A stretch of DNA of 64,000 nucleotides from Cyanophora paradoxa. Taxonomy: Eukaryota; Glaucocystophyceae; Cyanophorales; Cyanophoraceae. Numbering within the stretch: position 1 is the first letter of the stretch; every line of letters begins with the position of its first letter. A program made the position numbers and the translations under genes. Positions 45,047 to 55,739 of this stretch are shown here, in pieces. The notes under the pieces were generated by a model that ran no database searches, was not told the origin of the DNA, and worked only from the letters and a program-made list of their open reading frames with translations. Location: NCBI GenBank assembly GCA_004431415.1, contig QPMI01000058.1, forward strand, positions 345,599 through 409,598, in the 5' to 3' direction.

Positions 45047-46686
45047 ATGCGGGCGTCGTCGGCCGCTGTGCTGCTGATCTGTGCCGCAATAGCCTACGCA
45101 CACTGGGACAAGCCACCTCCCGCGAGCGGACCGGTGCACGCGGCGGCCTTGCGTTTGCGCGGACGCCGCTCACAGCGCTCGCCCAGTTCGCGGAGCTCGT
45201 CGCGTCGCGGATACGGGCGGAAACCGGAGGTTCCAGGCGTGCGTTTGAAAGCCTTAGGCGTGACCCGTCGCCCCTCGTCGCGCTGCCAGCCAAGGCCCGG
45301 CGCCCGCAGGCGCGCTCATGACGCTGGCGACGAACGGGCAGTACGCGGAGACCGTTTCCGTGCTCGCGTACAGCTACAGGCGCGTGCATCCGCGCTCGAA
45401 CCACTCACTAGTCGTCATGGTGCGGCACTTCTGGCCCAAAAGTTCTGGTTGGCGCCTCTTTCTCTCGCCCCGCGGGTGACGCGCGGGGCCGGCAGGTGCG
45501 GGCGACGGTCCCCGAGGACGCCGTTGAGCTGCTATCCGTCTTGTTCGACCGCGTCGTCGAGGTGAGGCGTACCCCCCCCCCGACCTGCGGAGCCCGCCAC
45601 CGCACTCACGATCCGCAGGTCGAGGAGCTGGACTTCGGCAGCGTAGGGACCTCCGTGACGGACTCGTGGCTCAAGCTCCGCGCGTGGCAGTTCGTGGAGT
45701 ACGAGCGCGTCGTCTACGTACGTACCCCTACTGCCCGCCACCCCACCCCTCCCCCCCGGGGCCGGCTCGCCGACCCCGCGCCCCGCCCGCAGCTCGGGGG
45801 CGACACGCTCATTCTCCGTCCGATCCGCGCCCTCTTCCAGTGCCCCCCGCCCTGCGGTTCGCGTACCCCTTGCCCCTCCCGCCTCCGCCTCCTGCTTCGC
45901 TCGATTCGGGGCCAGGCGTGTACGACGGGTACCTGTGGGAGACTGCGGAGTCGGGTACGTCGATTAACGGAGATGTCTTCGTGCTGCGGCCCTCCCTCCC
46001 CGACTTCGCTCGCCTCGCCGAGTGGGCCGCCGTCTGGGACGACCGGCGCGCCCCGTACCCCCCGCCTGCCTCTCCCCATCAACCTTCCGTTCTGAGCGGC
46101 CGGCGGGGGGGGGGGGGGGGTATACAGGAGGGACGTGATGGGCCCGCGGCCGCGGACGTGGCTGGCTGCCCACGAGGCCCCCTGCGAGGGCCGCCGCCAG
46201 AACACCTTCGTGGGGCCCTACGACCAGGCGCCCGAGCGTACCCCCCGCCCCCTTCTCCCCCGGCCGTAACGGCGTACGCAGGGCTTGCTCAACCGCTACT
46301 TCGGGCGGAACATCACGGTACTCCCCCTCGAGTTCAACTTCATGCCCTACACCCTCCTCTCCCAGGAGGGCTCCTTCGACGTGCGCCCCGACCCCGTACC
46401 CCCGCGCCGTGGACGTCGTACCCCGGTCCGACGCCCCGGGGTGCAGAGGCGCTTCCTGGCGATGGAAGCGGCGCGCGTGCGCGTCGCGCACTACGCGATC
46501 GTGAAGCCCTGGTCGGCCCGCGCGGTCCGCCCGTCCGCACCCGTGCTGCTTCCGTTCCTCCTCCCCGATGAGCCGGCGGGGCAGGAGTACGCGGAGCTTC
46601 AGGAGCCGTGGTTCCGGATGTGGAGGGAGGCGCGGGCCGAGATGCGGGATTGGCTCTGCCGCGAGCGCTCCCTCTGCGCCCTCTGA
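45047..46686 (+). CDS. Glycosyltransferase family 8 (glycogenin-like), secretory
   Basis: Transfers sugar from a nucleotide-sugar donor. MRASSAAVLLICAAIAYAHW at 45047 looks like a signal peptide, placing it in the secretory pathway. Catalytic-domain exons: MTLATNGQYAETVSVLAYSY (45310-45419), TVPEDAVELLSVLFDRVVE (45496-45561), DSWLKLRAWQFVEYERVVY (45619-45717) and LGGDTLILRPIRALFQ (from 45793). Later come TSINGDVFVLRPSLPDFARL, a GLLNRYFG segment (GT8 DQG.LN pattern) and VAHYAIVKPW, the GT8 HF.G..KPW motif. Introns such as 45420-45495, 45562-45618 and 45718-45792 are GT-AG and C-rich. The metal-binding DxD is here GGD, so activity is uncertain. The first part, between 45120 and 45310, is not resolved. 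Confidence 0.7.
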
Positions 46687-47445
46687 GGCGGCCGGTCGAC
46701 GTCAGTGACGCCGCAAGCCCCGCCTGCCCCGCCTCGAGCTCGCCGAACCAGCTGCAGCTGATCGAGCCCAGCCCAGGCTGGTACCAGCCTCTCCTCCGCT
46801 CCGAGGCTCTCTCCAGTGCCCCTCGCCTCGCCTCGCCCGGGTTGCCCCCCTTCAAGCTTCCGGTCCCCGGGCCCCCCTTTGTCACAGTGTGCACCACTTG
46901 CACACCACGCGGCCACCGTGCCACCAGTGCCCCGGGCCCACCACGTACGCATGCTTACTAAAGTTAGTACTAGTAGGTTAGCCCAGGCACTGCGGCATGC
47001 GGCATCATGGCATATGAACGGAACAGGGACACTGCAGTTGCACTGCCCCTGTTGGAGGGGAAGGACCTCTAAAGGTCAGCCTCTGGTCTCAATTCTGACC
47101 GAAGGGAAGAAGAGACCAGAGGCTCTAGTATCCACTTTTGATCCACAAATCGAGGTTCCTCTCGAGGTTTTGGGTATTAGGTATGCTATGGATCGCTGTT
47201 AAAGATTCCGTGATGTCATTATGATGTCATTATGACAATGACCTATTGTTAAAAGATTCGGAGATGTCACTATGACGATCAATAGGTGTTAATAGATTCT
47301 GTCAGCTGACTGTGGTAGGGTACGGTGATATTGTGAAGTTCTGCAGCCTCTTACTGGGCTTGGTGGTGAACAGGCGGCATCGCTGGCCGGCGGTCGCGAT
47401 CGTTCGCGATCGCGCATCGGGTTCATTAGAAATACGTATCCCACA
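46687..47445. other. Intergenic region with an inverted repeat and short direct repeats
   Basis: A 13-bp inverted repeat (AGCCTCTGGTCTC at 47078-47090, complement at 47112-47124, 21-nt loop) is followed by direct repeats of a GTTAAA(A)GATTC...GATGTCA..ATGAC unit at about 47200-47300. No gene seen. Confidence 0.5.
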
Positions 47446-47799
47446 TTGCCGTCCGCCACATACCCCTCTGCGCTTGTCATCTTGCAGCTGAGGTGCTCTG
47501 CCGCTTCAACTGTTGCGCGCGTGTCGCCGACGCTTGCCATCGCTTTCCCGGTATCGATGGCATCGTCGGAACGGCCGGCAAGTCGGGAAGTGCCGGCAGT
47601 TCCCGTGCTGTGTGGGTGCCGGCCCGGGGCTGGCGTTCAATGCGCCCCTTGCGTGGGCCGCATCCTGCAGCAGACGTTCCCCGAAGGCGCCGCTACACCC
47701 GTCGATGACCTCGTTGCCGGGCTGTATCGGAGCGCGGTTCGTCCTGTCAGTGTTTTGCGCCGTCGTACGCGCGCGTTTCCTCCGTAATCGTATACGTAT

Positions 47800-50700
47800 T
47801 TCGTGCCGCAGTTAGTGCTCGCACGCGATGATCAGAGCCGCGTCGTTGAGTGGCCAGTGGCCGACTCTGCGCTCCTCTTACTGTGCCACGCCGTCACTTG
47901 TATCTCTGCCCTTTCAGCGGAGGATCGGGCGAAAGTCATCGCTTTGGCTGCCGCGGACCAGGTGCATTCCGCCCGTTCGTCTCTCTTTGGAGATGGCACG
48001 GCCTGATCGAGAGCGTGGTTACTGATTTGCAGCGGATTTCTAGGATGCTCACCGCCGCTAACATCGATCTCGCGAATATCGATGTCGACGAAATGGGGCA
48101 GAGATATGAGGTGTGCATGTACGATTGCCTTTTCATAGATCTGCGGCCAGCCATATCATGATACCTGCCTCTCTGATGTCACAGAGCGAGTTGACGGAGT
48201 TTGCAAGTGCTGATTCCGCCGCCCGGATGGCCCTTGATCCTGGTCAAATCTATGAACATTGCCAGTTTCTGGCTGAGGTCCAGCTAACGCGGTACAACTT
48301 CAAGAGCGCGGGAATGTCGCACTGGTGGGTTTTTTGTGCCTGTTATTTGCGCATTCGTCCCCTCGTTCTCTGTTGATCGCCTGAACCTTGCAGGTTGGCA
48401 TGTCCTTTCAGCAGACGATCCTCAAGCTGAATTCAAGCATTCCGTCGTACCCCGTTCTTCATTATACCCTGGCGCTGTCCCGGCTGGAGCAGGGGATATC
48501 TCCGGTGCTACGTATTGGGCTGAGGCGCGGGGAAGCTGCTTGCTCTGTCTTTCGCGTGGCGCGTTACTAGTTGCTGACTTAGAGCGTGCAGGCCGCATTC
48601 AAGCTTATCAGGGACACCGACGCGACCGAAAGCAAGCGCTGCTGTGTATGGATCACTTGTTCATTAAGGTAGAGTGCCTGATCCGGCGACTGGCACTTTT
48701 GTCTGATGAGGTTCTCCGCTATTGCGAGGTTAGTAACCTCTCTATTCGCTATCTAGAATATGCATTCCCTCCCTAGGATATGCATTGTTGATTAACCGGC
48801 AGCTGCTGTGGTGGATCTCTGAGCGGTGTTGCGGGTCCTGCCTACTGTCGCAATACCGTCTCGAGCGAGCTGCTTCCACTCTTGGCACTATGTTCATGTG
48901 GGTGGACCGGTCGAGCGACGCAAGCAACGTCTACCAAGTTAGTGTGGCTCACGTGCATTGCTTTCGCTTCTTCTTTGACACGGGGCTGATTTGCAGAAAT
49001 TCGTGATGCTCACCGAGGAGAAAATCGGCAAGCATACTGTGCACTATGTAAGGGCACTCATGCATGGTGCTGCTTTCAACGAGAAGGTTCTCAAGCGCAT
49101 CGACAGAGCCCAGTCGCTTACCAAGGTGCATAATTGCCTTGGCTGATGTAGTCGGGGCGTGCAATGTGGCTGTAATTGAACTCGTGCAGATAGCGATACT
49201 GATCGCAGCCGACGTCGACCGGAACCTGTTAACCTTCCGCGAGAACGGACGGGTGTGTCACGGCGCTCTCGCGATAATAACGTGCCTCGTTCGCTGATGT
49301 TGCCTTGCCATGGATATTCTCACTGTGTCTATCTGGTAGATTGCGCGACTCTACGTGAACCTTTCGGATTACAATCTTCTACCGGTCGAACAAGTTCGTC
49401 GCCGTCAGGGGCAGTGCCCCCTGTATAGGTCATACATAGGGTTCAGGAGTGCATCGACTGTCCTCTTTCTTCCCCACTTCCCTGAACTGGGCTTGTTTTT
49501 ATATGCTGTCCATTGAATGACGTGATTGAGCGTCTGTATGTGCTCGTGTACAGCAGTTCGCTGAATTTAGGGACTTTTGCATCCAGTGACGTTAGCTGGT
49601 TGCCTCTGGTTCGCCCTCCGGGTCCCTGCCTCGTTGTTCGAGTGCCTACTGTGCTTTCCGCGTCCCGCCTCGCGTTCGATGGGTGGTGCCGCTATCCTGC
49701 TTCCATCCGGGCAATGAACGGTCGTTTGTCTCGTGCGGCATCTACGGCATGCAGACACGCTGAATGCTGCAATGAGCTCACGCGTATACGTATGTATACG
49801 CGAATGCGGGGAACCGACTTGATTATCTGTGTACCCGGCACTTCGTTCACCGGCCCTCCTTGTCACTGTTCGGCGCTCGTTGTCCGTTTTTGAGCCGCTG
49901 CTGGTTGATGCGATCGGGCGGGCGCTTCTTCACCATCTGCCGTATTGTCCCTGCCGTGTGATGCCTCCCAAGAGAAGGTGTGTAACCGTAGCGGTTTCAA
50001 GCACTTTCGTCAAAGTGATCTGATCGCCGAGCCGTAGCTCATCTGTTTTGAACTCGGCCGGACGCGAGGCTGCCGTCTCTGTTCCGGCTGAGGGCTACGG
50101 GCAACTGACGAGCATGTTGACGTGTGTCCCTTTTTGCGTCTGCCGCTGGGTGTCTTTATTCTTGACGCACGTTTGCCTAGGGGATGGAGAATGCGCGTGG
50201 AACTCCAATTGGGAAGCGCGGCAAGGGGAATCAAGCGCGGCAGAGGACGATCAGCCGGCCGCATTCAGAACAGACAGTCCCATCCTCCAAGGATTGGCTA
50301 ACGGTGAAAGCGTAATGATTGCGTTGGTTATGGTTTTTCTAGCTTCGTGTGCTGACATGAGACGCGCAGGACGTTCACGTTGCCTGCACGACATCTGGGG
50401 CTCTCAAGTCCAAGAAGTACAATCACTTGCTTCAGCGCGTGATGCTCGCGTACCCGATGCACGAGCAGCTGCTCCTGCAGTCTCTACGCAGCCTGAGTAC
50501 TCCAGATAGAGCGGCGAACCTTATGTTGAATGGTGGTAGTGCTGTGTGCTTTTCGTGTCCTGTTACTACAGGGGACAACGTTGATCCCCGCGGATTTGGA
50601 GAGCATTTTTGCCTGATGTCCGTAATGAAGGAGTTGAAGCAAATTCGCTGGTTCGATTCGAAAGGAGACGGCATGCCGGAAGAGCTAGAGGTAGAGCTAC

Positions 50701-51053
50701 ATCGTCTTTTCCCAGATTATATCTGCACTCTTGCAGTTCCACCTGGCTTCAAGCTGCAGACTGGAGTGATTAATTGCGGCGATTGGGTTTGTGTCTGCTT
50801 CGAAGCTACTTTGGAGGAGCTTGATATTGGCATGAGCTCGCCTGTCTGGCCTGCTGCAGTCGATTGGATTGCCCTCGATATTGCGAACTTCAGCGTTGAG
50901 GAGATGACGAAGGTCATGACGATATCAAGATCGAACCACACCTTTATTTCGCGCAAACGCAAGACTTCCATCGCTCTGATGGAGGAGCAAGTTATGAAGT
51001 CCACGGACCAAGTTCCTGCGTTGGACTTTTCTGCATGTTCGTCCTGCCTATAG
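47800..51053 (+). CDS. Multi-exon protein with C-terminal Ulp1/C48-like protease domain (gene 1)
   Basis: A chain of exons in host style. Segments include SRVVEWPVADSALLLLCHAV (about 47830), RISRMLTAANIDLANIDVDE (about 48030), SELTEFASADSAARMALDPG (about 48190), a Trp-rich LLWWISERCCGSCL (48800), KFVMLTEEKIGKHTVHYVRA (about 49000) and IAILIAADVDRNLLTFRENG (about 49190). The last exon (about 50412-51053) holds the Ulp1 signature: GEHFCLMSV (His; Phe replaces the usual Trp), WFDSKGD (Asp), LQTGVINCGDWVCVCFE (Gln and Cys). MNDVIERLYVLVY at 49515 may be the (W)LND start of that domain. Such proteases cut ubiquitin-like tags and are often carried by eukaryotic transposons. The 5' end is unresolved and may lie before 47800. 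Confidence 0.55.
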
Positions 51054-51229
51054 CGGTATATGTCTACTTTCCTGTTATCCCTTGGATGATGTTTTCATTG
51101 CGGCAGGTGTGATGCCCTCCACTATTTTTTCGTCGGACTAAACTTCTGGAAGCTTAAGGTCTGTGGCTGCATGACTGCCAGCGCCGCGGCGCTGCTCTCA
51201 CTTCTGAGAAGCCAGCTAGTATTACACTT

Positions 51230-52560
51230 GTATTCGTACAATTTAGTTTGTCGGCCGCGGGGCGGGCGTGCGGGGCGGGGCGGGCGGGGCGGGTCAGGGC
51301 GGCCACGGGCAGGGCGGACGCTGGGTGGGCGGGGCGGCCGCTGGGCGGCCTGTGGGGTGGCCGGTGCGGATAGTCCCGGCCGTCCCGGTCAGCCGCGAAA
51401 GCGCCTCGAGTTGGGTTGCCTGCGCTCACCTAGTCGCGCGGGCGCGGCGTCGAAGGGCGGGGAGGTGCGCACGAAGCGAGAGATGAGCCGCCGCTATGCC
51501 CCGGCCGCCGCCGGCGCGAGGACGCTGCGAGTTCACCTCCCTGTGCCCGCCCGTCGCGCGAGGCGTGGACGCGGAGAGCACAGTATGCACCCGCTGCGTC
51601 CGGGCCGCGCCCGCCGCGAAGGCGCCGCGACTCGGTGAGGCGAGCTACCTGCGCCCGTCCGGTCGCACAGGGCGCGGCGTGGAAGGGCGGGGAGGGCCGC
51701 ACCAAGCGAGACATGGGCCGCCGCTGCACCCCGGCCGCCACGGCCCTGACGCGAATTGAAGGCGCCGCGAGTTGGGTCGCCTGCGTTCACCTCGTCGCGC
51801 GGGGCGCGGCGCTGAAGGTCGGGGAGGCGCGCACTAAGCAAGAGATGGGCCGCCGCTGCGTTCCGGCCGCCCCCGCCGCGCGGGCGTCGTGAGTCGAGAT
51901 CCCTGCGCCCGTTCCGTCGCGCGAGGCGCGGCGCCGAAGTGCTTGGAGGCCCGCACCAAGTAAGAGATGGTCCGCCGCTAGCACTGCGCCCTGCGAGGCG
52001 GGTCGACTGCGCTCGGCTTGTCGCGCGGGGCGCGGCGGTGAATGGCGGGGAGGCGCGCACGAAGCTATAGATGGGCCGCCGCTGCGTCCCGGTCGCCCCC
52101 GCCGCGAAGGCACCGCGAGTAGAGCTACCTGCGCCCGCTCCGTCGCGCAGGGCGCGGCTGGAAGGGCGGGAGGTTCGCACCAAGCGAGACATGGCCCGCC
52201 GCTGCACCCCGGGCGCCCCGGCCCTGGCGCGAAGGCGCTGCGGGTCGGGTCGCCTGCCCTCACCTCGTCGCGCGGGCGCGGCGCTTAAGGGCGGGGAGGC
52301 GCGCACCAAGCGAGAGATGGTCCGCCGCTGCGTTCCGGCCGCCCATGCCGCGCGGGCGTCTTGAGTCGAGATCCATGCGCCCGCTCCGTCGCGCGAGGCG
52401 CGGCGCCGCAGTGCGGGAGGCCCGCACCAAGTAAGAGATGGGCTGCCGCTGCGCCCTGCGAGTGGGGTTGCCTGCGCTCTGCTTGTCGCGCGGGGCGCGG
52501 TGGCGAAGGTTGGGGAGGCGCGCACCATGCGAGAGATGACCCGCCGCTGCGCTCCAGGCG
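51230..52560. repeat. GC-rich satellite, about 120-bp units, block 1
   Basis: Degenerate units built around GAGATGGGCCGCCGCTGCG and GGGGAGGCGCGCACCAAG. The block is related to 53030-54315 at an offset of about 1,867 bp (compare TCCGCCGCTAGCACTGCG near 51970 and 53837). Open frames are long in all six readings because stops are rare at this base composition. GTGAGTCGAG after GGGCGTC (51889) is donor-like, but I could not establish a coherent exon. Confidence 0.65.
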
Positions 52561-52790
52561 GCTTACTATATTCTAGTCCATGTCCTAGCTAACGAACTTC
52601 GTACCGTGGACTGAAAGCAAGATGGCGAATAAGACCCACTCCCTGGATTCGAACCAGGGTCTATGCGATGTGAGCAGCCGTTCCGGACGGCTGGTCTAGA
52701 TCTTCGGGTACCGAATATCCAAGCTTCCGCCCGAACCATTTGGCCGTTGTCGCCGGTCATTTTCTCTTCGGGCGGCCTACGTAGTCCATG
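52560..52790 (-). repeat. tRNA-like (pol III B-box) repeat, copy 1
   Basis: On the minus strand it carries GGTTCGAATCC, a perfect pol III B box in a T-arm-like hairpin (CCTGG/CCAGG), and about 90 bp upstream CGGCCAAATGG, which is A-box-like. No acceptor stem pairs and the anticodon loop has C instead of the invariant U33, so it is a degenerate tRNA or SINE-like sequence. It lies at the end of the satellite block. Confidence 0.4.
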
Positions 52791-53029
52791 TCCTAGGTAA
52801 TGAACTGGTAGTTATTTATCCTCTGCTAAACAATCAACGTGTGCGCCCGCAAGGAATCTATGTATCTATCTAGACCGCCGCCAGGGCTGTGGCCCCGCTG
52901 CCGTGCTTGCAGCTGCGAACTTCAGGGCTTGGCCTCTGCTTGCAGCTGCGGACTTGGCCTCTGTGACCGCCGCCGACGCACTCTAGCTTGGGATTTTGTT
53001 CTCAATTGCTATCCTCCGGCCGTCCCGGT

Positions 53030-54315
53030 CCAGTCGCGAAGGCGCCTCGAGTTGGGTTGCCTGCGCTCACCTAGTCGCACGGGGCGCTGCGTCGAAGGCG
53101 GGTAGGTGCGCACGAAGCGAGAGATGATCCGCCGCTATGTCCCGGCCGCCGCCGCCGCGAGGACGCTGCGAGTTCACCTCCCTGCGCCCGCCCGTCGCGC
53201 GAGGCACGGACGCGGAGAGCACAGTAGGCACCCGCTGCGTCCCGGCCGCGCCCGCCGCGAAGGCGCCGCGAGGCGAGCGACCTGCGCCCGTCCGGTCGCA
53301 CGGGGCGCGGAGGGAAGGGCGGGAGGAACGCACCAAGCGAGACATGGGCCGCCGCTGCACCCCGGCCGCCACGGCCCTGACGCGAAGGCGCCGCGAGTTG
53401 GGTCGCCTGCGTTCACCTTGTCGCGCGGGGCGCGGCGCTGAAGGTCGGGGAGGCGCGCACCAAGCAAGAGATGGGCCGCCGCTGCGTTCCGGCCGCCTCC
53501 GCCGCGCGGGCGTCGTGAGTCGAGACCCCTGCGTCCGCCCCGTCGCGCGAGGCGCGGTGTCGAAGTGCGGGGAGGCGGGCACCAAGCGAGAGATGTGCCG
53601 CCGCTGCGTTCCGGCCGCCGCCGCCGCGCGGGCGTCGTGAGTCGAGATCCCTGCGCCCGCCCCGTCGCGAGGCGCGGCGCTGAAGGTCGGGGAGGCGCGC
53701 ACCAAGCAAGAGATGGGCCGCCGCTGCGTTCCGGCCGCCCCCGCCGCGCGGGCGTCGTGAGTCGAGACCCCTGCACCCGCCCCGTCGCGCGAGGCGCGGC
53801 GCCGAAGTGCTTGGAGGCCCGCACCGAGTAAGAGATGGTCCGCCGCTAGCACTGCGCCCTGCGAGGCGGGTCGACTGCGCTCGGCTTGTCGCGCGGGGCG
53901 CGGCGGTGAATGGCGGGGAGGCGCGCACGAAGCTATAGATGGGCCGCCGCTGCGTCCCGGTCGCCCCCGCCGTTAAGGCGCCGCGAGTAGAGCTACCTGC
54001 GCCCGCCCCGTCGCGCAGGGCGCGGCGGGGAAGGGCGGGAGGTTCGCACCAAGCGAGACATGGCCCGCCGCTGCACCCCGGGCGCCCCGGCCCTGGCGCG
54101 AAGGCGCTGCGAGTCGGGCCCTCACCTGTCGTGCGGGGCGCGGCGCTGAAGGGCGGGGAGGCGCGCACCAAGCGAGAGATGGGTCGCCGCTGCGTTCCGG
54201 CCGCCTCCGCCGCGCGGGCGTCGCGAGTCGAGATCCTTGTGCCCGCCCGTCGCGCGAGGCGCGGTGGCGAAGGGTGGGAGGCGCGCACCAAGCGAGAGAT
54301 GACCCGCCGCTGCGC
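53030..54315. repeat. GC-rich satellite, about 120-bp units, block 2
   Basis: A second version of the block at 51230-52560, with the same inner order (rare TAGCACTGCG unit, then AAGCTATAGATGG) and the same flanking tRNA-like repeat. Units start at about 53471, 53592 and 53713. Confidence 0.65.
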
Positions 54316-54480
54316 CCCGGGCGGCTTACTATATTCTAGTCCATGTCCTAGCTAACGAACTTTGTACCGTGGACTGAAAGCAAGATGGCGAATAAGACTC
54401 ACTCTGTGGATTCGAACCAGGGTCTATGCGATGTGAGCAGCCGTCCGGGACGGCTGGTCTAGATCTACGGGTACTGCATA
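54315..54480 (-). repeat. tRNA-like repeat, copy 2 (truncated)
   Basis: Matches copy 1 from ATATTCTAGTCCATG through the B box and the ACGGCT arm, then diverges after CGGGTA (about 54473), losing the A-box-like part. Confidence 0.4.
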
Positions 54481-55700
54481 TTGACGGGCCCGGCCTGCCG
54501 GTCAGCTGGTCGTTGATATTGACGCGGCCGCGCAGTTGCTCGGCCACAGGTACGGTCCGCGCTTTTATGTCATCGTGAGAGCCTCATGGCTGAGCTTCCG
54601 AAGGAATGTGTCGGGTGGGATGGTGCTAGGTATCCATGCCGGTGCGACAAGAATGAGCGATGAGCTCATTGTTCATCTGGACCGCGGTTTACCGTGCGTT
54701 CCTTCCTCCGCGCATGGCCATGGGTTGTGCTTGTCTTTCTAACATGGAGTGCTTTCTTCTTCCGCGCGAAGCTATTGTGAGCGGACTACGATGGCATGGC
54801 GATTACAGGTTGACCGCGTCGACGTCCCGTCGTGGGTGTCGCCCTCACGGGCAACGACAGATGGATGACCACGCGGGGTCGTCGCATCCTAGTTATAGTC
54901 TACGGCGAACACGGCTCAAGAATGAGTGCCACCGTGCGCCCGTTTTCTGCGCATGTGCAGTGTTGATTCCGCTAACATCGGTCGCCCAAGGTTTAGGCTG
55001 CTGCCCTCGCATGTTCCTGATCGCAGGTTCCAGTGGCCTTCAAGCGTCTTGTCTTTAAGCGTCTACCGTCGCTGCTGCCGCCTTCAAGCGATCGCCGCTG
55101 TCTTCAAGCGTCGCCACCTTCCCGCCTCCTTCGAGCGTCTCGCGTTGTGCTGCCCTTCCCCGCGCCTCCGCCCTTCCGCGTGGGGCCGCGGCGGTGGCAT
55201 GAGGGTGTGCCGACGCCGCCTGCTCATGTTGGTCGAAGTGAGTCGAATGTTGTGTGATGTGCATGTTGTATTCTGTCACAGTGTTGCTATTTGTGGCATG
55301 TCTTATCTGTGTGGATGCCCGCGCGCGCCCTGCATTGCCACATGGGAGCTGGAAAATCACGGTGGCCGTGTGATTGGGGCAGCATGTGCGAGGCGCCGGA
55401 AGGCGGGTGGGCGGGGCCGGCGGGGTCCGCGAGCATGGCATTGAGGGCGGCCGGGGCGAGCTGATGACGTGCCTCTCAATGCGGAGGACGCTGTCCTCTG
55501 TCCCCCGGGACCGCAGCTACAGCGGGTCTGCCGGGGCGGGAGCCGGAATGCGTGGAAGGGGCGCAGGGGGCCGTAGGGGTGGCGTTGGCGAGCCGATGAC
55601 GTCTCCTTCGTCGTGTAGCACGCCGTCCTCGCCCTCCCTTGACTGCCTCTGCGGGGAGCATGTTTGAGCGGCGGGCGATGGGGGCCGTAATTGCTTGGCG
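54481..55700. other. No recognisable gene
   Basis: Moderate GC content; short open frames on both strands without domains. Repeated TTCAAGCG(T/A) elements at 55035-55110. Nothing else supported. Confidence 0.35.
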
Positions 55701-55739
55701 CTGAAGGGTGGCGACGTCGGGTACTGCGCGTCTCCCTGC

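Noticed and set aside
49781-49802. Palindrome CGCGTATAC-GTAT-GTATACGCG
   Set aside because: A 9-bp inverted repeat can occur by chance in a window of this size, and nothing around it suggests a function.
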